A stretch of 64,000 bases of DNA from contig NW_024881974.1 of the NCBI RefSeq assembly GCF_019059575.1, positions 310,001 through 374,000 of the forward strand. Direction: 5' to 3'. Each line of letters starts with the position of its first letter. Position 1 is the stretch's first letter. Position numbers and translations under genes: made by a program. The stretch is from Amphibalanus amphitrite. Taxonomy: Eukaryota > Arthropoda > Thecostraca > Balanomorpha > Balanidae. Below the pieces are notes generated by a model. It saw only the letters and a list, made by a program, of their open reading frames with translations. It made no database searches and had not been told where the DNA came from. Positions 53,746 through 64,000 of the stretch are shown in pieces.

Positions 53746-55530
53746 GAGACGGGCCTGTCCTCACCCTGGTCCTGCGGCGCGGAGGAGAGCACCAACCTCA
53801 CCTTGGCCCTCGCCCTGCAGCAAGCAGAAGGTCCACCCAACGGCGGTACCTACCAAAGAGAGCTAGCGCCCTCAGGCCGGAAAATTAACTATGGGTCAGT
53901 CTGTCCGTACCAAAAAAATTGACTGTGGGAGATCATAAACAGACCACATGCCAAGCGAAGCAAGTCAGAATATGAAACGGAAGCAGCGATATAAGACTTC
54001 CTGAAACGGCGATACGTTATGGTGTCATCGATTGATGATAAGAGGGTACCTGACAAATAATTCAGACCCTGGGATCGACTAGGCTAAAGATCGAGACATG
54101 TCCGTTTCTCAATCCATGCTCGCTCCATCATCCAGCATCCGAGCAGTAGCGGAAAATTGACGCGGCAATGGGCCGATACCTGCAGTGTCCCGCGTGGCCC
54201 GTCAAACGGCTTCTTTCGAGAGAGAAAAAAGATTACCATCAGTCGACATTCCCATGTTTGAACTAGATATCACTAATGATTAGTGTGCCTGTTTTGAGCA
54301 CACGCTCGACTGCCAACCATTTAACGAAATGGAGCACGGAATCTCTTCCTTTGGAACTCTCCGCTGAACTCGGGGCATTACAAAATTCTGGTTAACATTC
54401 TTTACGTAAATTCTGGATATTTTCACCGTATTTGGAGTAATTTGATGCCATCCAGTTGAGGTCCGACAATCCGCAGGCCCCGGCCTTTCGAGACTGTGGG
54501 GGGTTAGTGGGGTCCCTGCTGTCCATCCTTTACCAGCAGCTCCTACCTGCCTGGGCACTTTTGACGACCACCTGGGCTTAGCTGATACCCTTTACGTCCT
54601 GCATCTTGGTTGAACCGCTAACTGTACCTAGTATGCATGGCGATGCTGAGAAGGAAGCCTCGGCATGCCTGCCACGTCGCCGTGTCGACAAAAAACAGAG
54701 CCGTTACGGCAGCAGAGCGGCGGCGGCGGCGGCGGGGAGCTCGCCGAAGCTCGCCACATCAGCGCCGCGGAGCGCTGGAAAACGGCCGCACGCCGGCTGG
54801 AGCTCACCACTCTGTGGCGCAGAGACCGGGCCGACACACACCAAACAGGGACGTCTCCGGACCGTCAGCCGGCACCTCACCGGGCCGGACAGCGGGCTGC
54901 TGGCGAGCTGGCTCCCCGGTACCCTGAACTCCCTCACCCTGACGTCGGTGGACGGTGCCAGTGCCGACCCCTGGCTCGTGTCCCCCGGCCGATCGTCGCA
55001 GACGGCCCGCTGGCGCGGTAGGCCCGGCGGCACGTTGGGTGGCTCGGTTTGTCCGCCGCCGTCAGGAAGACAGCGGCCGCCGCCCGCGGACACGCCGTAT
55101 CAGCACCAGGCCCGCCGTGCGCCCGCCGTATCAGCACCAGGTCCGCCGTGCGCCCGGTGCCGGCCGCAAAAACCCGCCGCGCTGGCCGCACCACCTCGTG
55201 GACAGAGAGACGGACGCCGCCCGGCATGACGCCCTCAGGTGCCAGGAAACGGCCGAGTGATAGCGGGGAATCCGTCAAAGGGACGCGGACAAGCCTGTCT
55301 GAATGTCTGTCAACGTCGCGAAGGAGATCACATAGTTAACCCACTGACGAAGGACTCCGCCACCGGGGGAGGGGGGGGGGGGGGTCGCGGGGCCGCCCCC
55401 CCCCCAATAATTTCACTTCCGTACTGACACCTCAATGTATAAAACGATGCATTTTTGGGTCGGACCTGAAAATGTGGACAGTGGAGGAGCCCCTGCCACT
55501 GCCGCATGGCTGAACAACGATGCTGATAAG
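53746..55530. other. CpG-rich region without recognised gene
   Basis: Long open frames at 54606-55229 and elsewhere are compositional; no domain seen. A paired GTATCAGCACCAGG(C/T)CCGCC repeat lies at 55098-55150 and a G-run/C-run pair at 55366-55406. Confidence 0.4.
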
Positions 55531-56015
55531 TACCGCTGGACCCCGCTCCGGCTGCCTGTGAGGCCTCTAATAGCTGTGGCGCAGCGGCGTTGGCCGTGTT
55601 CCGGCCCGGGTCCCGTGTCCCTTCACCCCGTCTTCCAGCTCCGGCTGCCTGTGAGGCCTGTGATACCTGTGGCGCGGCAGCGGCCGTGTCCCATCACCCC
55701 GTCTTCCAGCTCCGGCTGCCTGTGAGGCCTGTGATAGATAGCTGTGGCGGCGGTGCCCGTGTTCCGGCCCGTGTCCCGTGTCCCAGCTCCGGCTACCTGT
55801 GAGGCCTGTGATAGATAGCTGTGGCGGCAGCGGCCGTGTTCCGGCCCGTGTTCCGGCCCGTGTCCTGTGAGGCCTGTGATAGATAGCAGTGGCGGCGGCG
55901 GCCGTGTTCCGGCCCGGGTCCCGTGTCCCATCACCCCGTGTCCCAGCTCCGGCTACCTGTGAGGACTGTGATAGATAGCAGTGGCGGCAGCGGCCGTGTT
56001 CCGTGTCCGATCACC
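55531..56015. repeat. GC minisatellite, about 60-90-bp units
   Basis: Six to seven irregular copies of CTCCGGCTGCCTGTGAGGCC with TGTGATAGATAGCTGTGGCG and GTGTTCCGGCCCGTGTCCC. Confidence 0.9.
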
Positions 56016-56804
56016 TGGCCAGCCGCTAATGAAATCGATAAGGTGCGGCCGCCGCCGCGCTCCAGCCCAACTGGGGCACAGGGGAGAGGGGGCAGGCCCC
56101 GGACTGACCGAGAGCAGCGGGACGGAATGGCAGAGGGACTGTGGGACGGACTGACGGATGCATACAGACCGCTGCCTGAAGGACAGACTCGCAGGCAGAG
56201 TGTTCAGTGTCCAGTGTCCACCACCAGCGCGGCGGCCGCTAGCCGCCGTCCACCGCGCGGCCGCCGCCCGGCACGGCTCGGCCAGGACCGCTCTCTGTCC
56301 TGCCTACCTGGTCAATTAGCACCGCCCTCTCGGTCGCCACTACAGAACTCAGAGGGTCCGACGGTCAGGGATTTGTGGCTGGGACGAGTGGTGCCGACCC
56401 CTCGCCGAGTGACCAGCGCTGGCCGCCGCCGGCCACGGTCACACACGCCCAGTCACCCTCTGAGCACCGGCAGAGCTCAGAACCCGCTGGCCCAGAGTCG
56501 CCGCCGCCCGGCATTCAGCGCACGGCGAGCTGGTCAAAAGCGACGACCCGTTCCGGACATTGGCGACGCACACATCGTCGACGTCGGCGGCCTCGATCGA
56601 CCCGCGTCGGAGCCGGCGGGCGGCGGCGGCGGCCGGGACGGCTCGGCAAAAACAGCCGCTCCCGGGCGCCGCCGTCTGATTCGGTCGGGACGGACAGGCG
56701 CGCAGACAAACACCGGACCGGAGCCCGACGAAGTACCCGGTGTTTACGGTGTTCGGTGGACGTCTGTGGAGAGCCCAGTCACAAGTTCCCGTGGAGACCA
56801 TCGA
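56016..56804. other. CpG-rich spacer before E5
   Basis: An open frame of 317 codons crosses here, but it has arginine/proline-rich composition and no domain. Confidence 0.4.
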
Positions 56805-56808
56805 TTAA

Positions 56809-57987
56809 CCCGCGCCCCGTTGGGCTCTGCCGAGCAACGCGCCCGGTTGGGGGGGCCATTTTGCCCCCCCCCCTAAGATCTCGAGAACCACGCAACATAG
56901 CGACAAGCGGTAAACGGCGTTGGATAGCCCCAACGGGGAACTACCTTGTGAACCAATTTTATTGACCTAGGTCAAACCGATGACGTCACAGGTCAGGTCA
57001 AAGGTCCAATTTTCACCGTTTACAGGCATTTCAAGAAATGCGTTGTAAATTCGAGTAAAATGCATTTCATTGAAAATTATCGATGGGGAAACGCTCTTCA
57101 AACACATATTTTGCTATTTGAGGTCACTGATACCAGGTCAGGTCAGAGAGGTCAGGTCACGGGGGGGTCACAATATGAAAGTGTCGTGTGATACATGTTT
57201 TATGGTCCATTTTACATGACAAATGCGATTATGTGAGTCAGGCAGCCTTTGGGGCCAGCTTAGGTCACGTTTTGGTCAAGGTCAGGTCAAGGTCAGGTCA
57301 AGGTCAGGTCAAATTAGGTCAAATTTCAAAGTTAATATTTTTGCATAAAATGGGTATCGAATCGATGCAGCTCGTCACGGGGAGTTCAATGGTGGTCTTT
57401 GTTTTGCCGTACGTGGTCTAGAATCGCTAAAAATTGAGTTCAAAAATTTGACGTCATCATTTTTGAACAGTTTTTTTTCGCTATAACTTGGCCAAAAAAC
57501 GAGATATCGATCTGAAATTTGGTATGTATATAGAAAAGCGCTGGGACTATCACATATATTCCGGTTTTTTCGAAATTCGGAAAAATTTTGGATTTTTTTC
57601 TAGTTTTTCTAAAAAAAAATCAATTTTTTGAATTTTATTGGGTCAAAAACCAAAAATTTTGAAAATCCGAGATGGCAGTTTTGTAGCGCCGCTTTTTGTC
57701 TACTAGACCATATAAAGAACTTTAAAATTGCTTGATAACTGTAGATTTGGTGAGCGTTTCAAGATTGCATGTTTTTTGCTCATTTTTGCTGGAACATGAC
57801 CTCAGTTTGACCTCAAGAACTCCTGACCTAAGGTGACCTAAGACTTGAAATTTCGTGTGAAGGCGTCAAATTGATGCCCGGGAAGGTGCTGAAAATTTGG
57901 CGGCGCTGCGCGCCGCCGTTTTCTTGCTATTCAGGAAAAACCACAGGGGGGGCCAAAATGCCCCCCCCCCCCCCAACGGGGCGAGGG
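56809..57987. mobile_element. TTAA-type element E5
   Basis: About 1,179 bp. Left TTAA at 56805-56808 with end CCCGCGCCCCGTTGGG; right end CAACGGGGCGAGGG, where the flank reads AGAG rather than TTAA, so the right duplication is lost. Hairpins GGGGGCCATTTTGCCCCC and GGGGGCCAAAATGCCCCC inside. Contains an AGGTCA array at 57280-57325. Closely related to E4. Confidence 0.82.
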
Positions 57988-59248
57988 AGAGCCACCGAAC
58001 ATTCCTCCTATGCCCAATGGCCATTGCTAACGAATTCGATAAATGCACTTTATTAAGTCAGTAAGGAGTGGACCGGGAAAATAGAAACACCGCCCATTTG
58101 GCGACGACACGGGGACATATCTGAGGCTGGAGGCCGAACACGTCCTGGCGACCTCACCTCCGCGGCCCGCGGGACGGAGGTCGGAGCTAGAGTCGCACGA
58201 GCATTTGGCACTGGGTAAAACAATGCAGGTGCCCTATGAAAGAGTACCTTACTTCACACTTCCATTGCAACATCAATGCCAGTTCATAGTAACACATGCC
58301 GTTATTCATTTGCAGGAACCTTAATGGAAAAATATGAAAATCTTATAAATATCCAATGTGTGATATCCGTAGTTCGTAAGCATAGCACCAATAACATGCA
58401 TTTCAGACTCGCTGTTGCCTGCCCAAGAGTGATTCACTTCACTGTTACCATCGGTGCCGGGTGCGTACTGTTTTCTGATAAACATTGCTAAGATTTGTAC
58501 CTATACTGTGAGGAAAAAATCAATCGCTGCGACCTGCTCAAGAAACAAATGCCTCCTACTTCGCGCGAAGAAAACGGTTATTTTTTCATTCATTTCGCAT
58601 AGTTCCCTATGCCCCCCCCCCCCGTTTCAGCCACCAGTGCAGTGGGCGACAATGTCTCTGCCCCAGACTCCCAAACTGAGCGGTGGCCGCGTGTGAGTGG
58701 TGGCGGCGTCACTGAGAGTCGGCGCGGTGCGTCACTGAGACCCGGCGCGGTGCGTCACTGAGAGTCGGCGCCGCACCGCTCGGCGCTCACACCGCGCCCA
58801 GCCACGCCGGTGAGGCGGAGCGCTGAAAACTGCGTGCACGCCGCGCAGCCTGGCCTTGAGGACGGCCGGCGCGCTGCGTGCAGTGCCGGAGGTGGGCGGC
58901 ATTCCACCGGTCGGCCGTCCCCCGCAGCGCCGCCCGCCCGCGCCCCACGCACAAACGGGCCGGCTAAACGCACACAATGCGCCGCCGAACTGACGGAGCA
59001 CCGGGCTGGGGAGGGAGGGGTGACCTCCGCGCGGCCGCCGACCGTCAACACCAACAGGGCGACAAGAGGGCGACACACCCCGCTCTGTGATCTGCCGCTG
59101 CGGCTGGTGAGCCGCTCGCCAAATAACGCAGGGCTGACTAGTGATCCATTCATTCCGTTCGTGTAGAGTCACGCCGGGGCTGGCTGGTGCGAATCGGGAT
59201 CCGTTCGTCAAATCGTGCCGCGGCTGACTGCGGTGGCTGGTGAGCCAG
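57988..59248. other. Spacer with a small tandem repeat
   Basis: Three copies of GCGTCACTGAGA(G/C)(T/C)CGGCGC (about 29 bp) at 58705-58775. No gene recognised. Confidence 0.45.
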
Positions 59249-59253
59249 CGTTG

Positions 59254-60177
59254 CACAGTGGCCCTTTTTCAGAATTAGCACGCATAAATTCAAAATATTT
59301 TTTCTCTTCTTTTGAGTAAAAAGCAGTCTAATCGTGTGCAAAACATTCCAAACTATCCGATGGTGCCATTTTTACCTCCTAAAAAATAATTATCTTTGGT
59401 AAAACTGACCGCAAAACCGAAGTTTGTCGAGAGGCGCGCGGACACCACCGGTGGACCCTAAAAAGTAGGGTGAGATGAACATCAATTTGTAAGGCTTTCG
59501 GTGAGAAAATATTAAAAATTAGTGGCATGACTGTGAAGCTGAGTTTACGTAGAAGCCCTAGAAACCACAATTTTCATTGTATAAACTTAAATAGACCACT
59601 TCTGCCGAATATTGTGGACACAATAACAGGACAATTATCAACTGGAGATGGCGGCATACATATGAAGCTTTATGTTAAGTAGCACACTCTGGAACATGTA
59701 TTATACATCGTTCGAATCGCCGATCTCTTCTGACCATGTCCACCAAAGGGCATCGCGCCATTTTGCGCCGTTTTGCTTCTACGGTGGATAACGTGAGCCA
59801 GTTCAGTCCACGAGCGGCTGTGGCTCCTGTTCGATACGACTAAGCTCATTGACCTGGCTCGAAGCTGGTGTCACCTGGTGTGCGCCTAAATGTGGCTTGA
59901 CTTTTGCCATAAGATGTGCTAATTGAAATGTCATGTAGGCATAACGCTGTGCTCAAGAAAAACTGTCCGATTTCTTGTCGCGTTTGATGTCCAAGCCGCA
60001 CAAGTCCCGTGGTCGGAGCGGCCTGTCGCTGTTGGGCCGAATCTCCTTGGGCAGTTCGTTTCTTTTCTTCTCTTTGCATTGGCAGGGAACACGTCCTTGA
60101 TCACGTGGTGATGTCTAGCACCACTTTCAGGTAATGTGGGAATTAATGCGTGCTAATTCTGAAAAAGGGCCACTGTG
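59254..60177. mobile_element. Transib-like non-autonomous element with RSS-type heptamer ends
   Basis: 924 bp with 38-bp inverted ends beginning CACAGTGGCCCTTTTTC, one mismatch, flanked by a 5-bp duplication CGTTG (59249-59253, 60178-60182). Transib elements are known for 5-bp GC-leaning duplications and ends that resemble the V(D)J heptamer; CACAGTG is the exact consensus heptamer. No RAG1-like frame is present in the interior. Confidence 0.75.
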
Positions 60178-60182
60178 CGTTG

Positions 60183-60900
60183 GTCAAATCACGCTGGAGC
60201 TGGAGCCGACCGGAAGGCGGCGGTGTCCGAGAGGCCGCCATTTGGTCAGCGGGAGGTGCTCCCCGGGGCGGCATGGAACGGCAGAGTGGCCGCCGGGCAC
60301 GGCTGGTAGGTATGTGTGGCCGGTGAGCACATCCTCAGAAACACGGCGGCAGCCATCAGTGGTTCCGCTGGGCCCGCCGTCAGCCGGGCGTCGCTGCCAG
60401 GCCCTCGCCGGCAGGGCCTTGGCCGGCCGCACGCACAGCGCCGGACCTCTCACGTGGCACGTCCGGTGAGAGCCGGTGAGCCGGTGGCCGCCATTGCAGC
60501 GTTGCACGCGGGGCGGGGCGGCCGTGCAGCCGGCAGCTGACGCCACCTGCCGGACCGTGACGTCACGGCCGGCCCACGTGACCGGCGATGGCGGCGGCGG
60601 ACGGGAGGGGGGGGGGCGCGTGCCGGCGGCGTTGAGGTAGGCCCGGCTGATTCCAGCGGCGCGCGGACGGCGGACGGGCAGAGGCGCCGTCCACCGACGA
60701 CCGCCGATGGACGGGGAGGGGCGCGGCCAGAGGAGCGCCCGGCACGGCGCGGCAGCGCAGGCCCCACGGCCGTCGGATGGCGCCGCGGCCGCCACACACA
60801 TTGGAGGCCCTCCGACCGATTGGGTACGGGACCACAGCGGCATACTGGGGACGGCGTTCTCCCGTCAACAATGGCAGCGGAGGGGCGAACACTCACTCTC
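60183..60900. other. CpG-rich region, possible promoter island
   Basis: Dense CpG, no exon recognised. Confidence 0.35.
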
Positions 60901-60902
60901 AA

Positions 60903-61060
60903 CTGAACAGCTCGGACTGCAGCGCGCCGAGCGCACAGCTCTAATGAACTGAACAGTGGACAACCGCGGTGCAGGGTGAACAGCTCAGACTGCAGCGCGC
61001 CGAGCGCACAGCTGTAATGGACTGAACAGTGGACAACCGCGGCGCAGAGTGAACAGCTCT
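60903..61060. repeat. Two-copy direct repeat, about 78 bp
   Basis: GAACAGCTCGGACTGCAGCG ... ACTGAACAGTGGACAACCGC is repeated with few changes at about 60981. Confidence 0.85.
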
Positions 61061-62145
61061 CGTGAACTAAACCAAGACTACAGAAAGGACCGCGCGCAGC
61101 TGAGTGTGGTGAACCGTACATTTACATACAGCCGCGGAACAAGGAGAACAGCAATGGACCGAGCCGCAACACGCCGAGCGCACGGCTCCAATAGGCTGCC
61201 GGCTGGCCACTGGTCAGCAGCCTGGGAAGGGAACGGCGACTTCACAAATACATCGGGCATCTAAATGAAATAAAATCACTGACTTTTACCCTCGAAGGCG
61301 TCGAAAATTGGCGAGGATGAACAAGAACTTCAGTTATATAGTGTAGCATTCAACCCGACGTCCAATACCACATTGTCTCTGCCAATGGCAAGAGTCTCCA
61401 CCTCGGCATAGTATAAAGGAATTCTGAAAATGAGTAGAGGGAAATGCACAATAGAGGTAAAATAATACAGGTATAGGTATAATATAGGCACAATAATTAG
61501 CACTACAGCCTACAGGCATCAGTTCTTCATGTTGCAAACATTTTCGCATACCATTATACTTTGGCGATCAGTTTAGCCTTGTTATGCACCTGGTCCATTA
61601 AGTTTTTTTTTCGTCCAAGCGTGCAATCTGCAGCTGCAGGCTGCAACAATAAGCAGCGCCAGCTTTTGCCGTAACTTTTTTCAGCTCCTCAATATTGCTC
61701 ATCAGTGCGCATATAAAAACAGCGAGCAAAAACTATGCAAATACAATGCCCGTGCACGCGCTGGTGCCCTGAGCCCGCCCGAGAGACCGGGCTTCATTCA
61801 GGCCGGGTCCACCCGATCCGGAGCCGGCGTGGGTAGCACGCGCTCTGGATTGTCATTTTTCTGTTTGGGGGGGGGGGGGCGGCCGCCGGCTCACTGTCCC
61901 AGTGCGGCTCAGTGCGACTTTTTGTCCAGATAGGAGAGACAGTGGACGGGGCACCCCGCACAACAGGCGCCGCCCGCACCCGAGGGTATTAGGGCGTTTT
62001 TGCGCGGCGCTCAAAAACGGCCACAGCCGGTCGGCCGGCCGGCGCGCGGCGCAGGCGCGACGCGCCCGGGCGGGTCCGTTTTTATAGAGCTGGCTGCCGG
62101 CGTGTGTTGTCGCGCCAGCCGGCACAGGCAGGCGGGGAGGCAAGG
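61061..62145. other. Unassigned sequence
   Basis: No gene recognised; AT-richer between 61260 and 61740, with a G-run at 61867-61880. Confidence 0.35.
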
Positions 62146-62845
62146 CATACGCAACCGAAGTCGTGACGTCACGATAAGTGGCTGGGGCATAATCAGCTGA
62201 CGGCCCCGTGCTAAAGCAATGGGGCAATATTTTGCCGATCTTTCCCAAGAAAACTGGACCTAGTTAGATAGTTTTAGTAGCTGAATTTAGGACAACGATG
62301 TATGATCTATTTTTCTATGAAAAAATATTGCAAAATCTAACAACGCAAAGCACAAAATTTCGTGAAAACCTAATTGGCGGCGAAGTTGACGCAGAAATAC
62401 AAAACATTTTAGATCAAGAGGTTTAAAATAATGAATTTAAAATAAAAAAGAGTTTCAAAATAACTTATATGGTGAATTTTCTCCTTTGCTTTTTACGAAT
62501 AAAAATTATTTATCCAGCTCAAACTCAAATATGTCAAACCTTACGCATCAAAATCCTCCCGACGCGGTCACAGTTCGCATCTCAAGGTCATGTATTTGGT
62601 GCGTCAAGTTCGCCGCCCGTAACAATTTCGCGAAATTCGGTCCTTTCCGCTTTGAAACATAGCATTTTTTGGGCGTAGAAAAACAGAATATACTCAGTTT
62701 ACCTAGAAACTGGCCCCCAAACTATCTAACTAGGTCCAGTTTGTTCTAAAAATGCTGATAAAATTTCGTCCCATTGCTTTAACACAGGGCCGTCAGCTGA
62801 TTATGCCCCAGCCAGTAGTCATGACGTCACACTTCGGTTGCGTAT
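62146..62845. mobile_element. 700-bp long-TIR MITE
   Basis: Inverted ends ATACGCAACCGAAGT with inverted similarity for more than 130 bp: TGGCTGGGGCATAATCAGCT, GACGGCCC, CAATGGG and GGACCTAGTTAGATAG all reappear in reverse complement on the right. The centre is AT-rich. No clear target duplication. Confidence 0.8.
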
Positions 62846-63170
62846 AGGGAGGGAAGGAGGGAGGCAGCGGCACAGGGAGCCAGGGAGAGGCACCGATACA
62901 GGGCAGGCGGCGCGATGGGCTGGACTTCTCAGACGATCACTGTCGCAGCAGGGGCCACCGTTTATCCATCCACGGCGCCACAACTCCCACGGCAACAGCT
63001 CGAGAGCTTCAGCCACATCTACTGGCCGATCCGCTCTTCACCGGCGCGCCAAACTCTGGACGAGACTTCCACTGAGTCTACATCAACCAAATCAGCGCCA
63101 CAAGGTTCGCCTTTCGACGTTCGTCTGTCCCGATCAGTGGGCGCGGGTAGCCGGTCGGGCGTCGAGCAGG
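62846..63170. other. Unassigned GC-rich sequence
   Basis: No feature recognised. Confidence 0.3.
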
Positions 63171-63171
63171 C

Positions 63172-63352
63172 CTGTTGCCGGCGCCCACCCGGCGCCCCTG
63201 TACGTGGTACATACGGCCGACCGGCGCCCACCCGGCGCCCTGTCTGTGAGACGGCCGGCCGGCGCCCACCCGGCGCCCCTGTCCGTGGTACATACGGCCG
63301 ACCGGCGCCCACCCGGCGCCCTGTCTGTGAGACGGCCGGCCGGCGCCCACCC
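63172..63352. repeat. Compound CGGCGCCCACC repeat
   Basis: Two copies of an 84-bp unit made of two related halves, CGGCGCCCACCCGGCGCCC followed by CTGTCCGTGGTACATACGG or TGTCTGTGAGACGGCCGG. Confidence 0.85.
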
Positions 63353-64000
63353 GTCCCGGCGCCCCCGTCCGTGGTATGGCCTCCCTGGCACGGCGAGTCG
63401 GCCGGCGGCCCTGAATGGGGTCACCTCCGCCAGCAAAAAGTCACCGTCCGAGGCGGCCGCGGTGGCGACGGCGGCCGCTCACAGGAACATAAGGGCTGGC
63501 CGCTTTGAAACCGAGCCTCTTGGGCAAAGCTCGGTGCGGAAAGAAGGATCTCCATGATAATGACCACCACAACAGAAACTGGACGTCACGGTTGGGCAGT
63601 TTGCACGTCATGCATCGATGACTATTACACACATACATACAGTGGTCATATGCAGCTTAAGCTACCTTCGCGAGGATGTTATGTACGAGGTTGGCTCAAA
63701 AAGCTGCCTGAAGAGCGTCAACAACATATGTACAGAGCTGAGTCGGTGAGTGAGAGGCGTTGGAGGCGGCGCGGCGGCCCAGTGGAGAGGGGCCGCCGCC
63801 CTCCCGCTCCACCCGCGCGATAAGCAATCAGTGCGAGCTGCCGCCTAGCCCGCGCTGGCAATCGCCCACTTGTTCCACTCGGCGACTTCAGCGACAGGCT
63901 ATCTATCGGGGCCGCCGGGGCGCCCGGCACTCTACTGGCGGTGGCGCCGGCGTCACGGGACGCACCACAGCCAACAGCGCACTCTCCGGCCCTGCTAATA
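63353..64000. other. Unassigned end of window
   Basis: GC-rich with CpG clusters; no exon recognised. Confidence 0.3.

Noticed and set aside
55923-56876. 317-codon plus-strand frame
   Set aside because: High GC and few stop codons by chance; Arg/Pro/Ser-rich, no motif, and it runs into a transposon.

Overview
This is eukaryotic nuclear DNA, GC-rich and CpG-rich, with four host genes. Three are split by introns with canonical GT-AG junctions. The encoded proteins look arthropod: the V-ATPase d subunit and the Imp KH protein resemble my memory of their insect forms. A crustacean such as a barnacle would fit, but that is a guess and no marker here settles it. I saw no rRNA, CRISPR array, LTR element, Polinton or other virus-derived element.

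Layout. 203-716 is a 68-bp minisatellite. 1336-2817 (minus) is an intronless gene for a secreted protein with eight Kunitz inhibitor domains. 3.5-9.9 kb is intergenic, filled with a G-rich minisatellite and non-autonomous DNA transposons, some nested. 9895-22767 (minus) is AHCY (adenosylhomocysteinase), 8 exons, 435 residues, complete. Its introns hold a 1.9-kb long-inverted-repeat element and a 5'-truncated LINE. 24042-33452 (plus) is the V-ATPase V0 subunit d gene, 7 coding exons, 348 residues, complete and divergent from AHCY. Its first intron holds a 2.1-kb foldback element. 39034-46931 (minus) is the KH1-KH4 part of Imp/IGF2BP, 5 exons; its 5' end lies beyond what I can identify. 47-64 kb is CpG-rich sequence with minisatellites, a composite hAT-type element, a TTAA-flanked element, a Transib-like element with an RSS-like heptamer, and no exon I can recognise.

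The host genes do not form a pathway: AHCY clears S-adenosylhomocysteine, subunit d links the V1 and V0 parts of the proton pump, Imp binds mRNA, and the Kunitz protein is probably a secreted protease inhibitor.

Two patterns stand out. First, minisatellites repeatedly span exon-intron junctions: real splice sites of AHCY exons 4, 5 and 6, of V-ATPase d exons 2, 5 and 6, and of one Imp exon are each copied 2 to about 11 times, giving arrays of decoy splice sites. Second, a group of five TTAA-flanked elements shares a layout (CCC...G-tract hairpin C-tract at each end) although the hairpin sequences differ with compensating changes. Their interiors are full of AGGTCA nuclear-receptor half-sites, including exact DR1 motifs. 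One insertion has a related uninserted copy within the window, and another sits in the inverted repeat of a second element, so TTAA-targeted insertion can be read directly.
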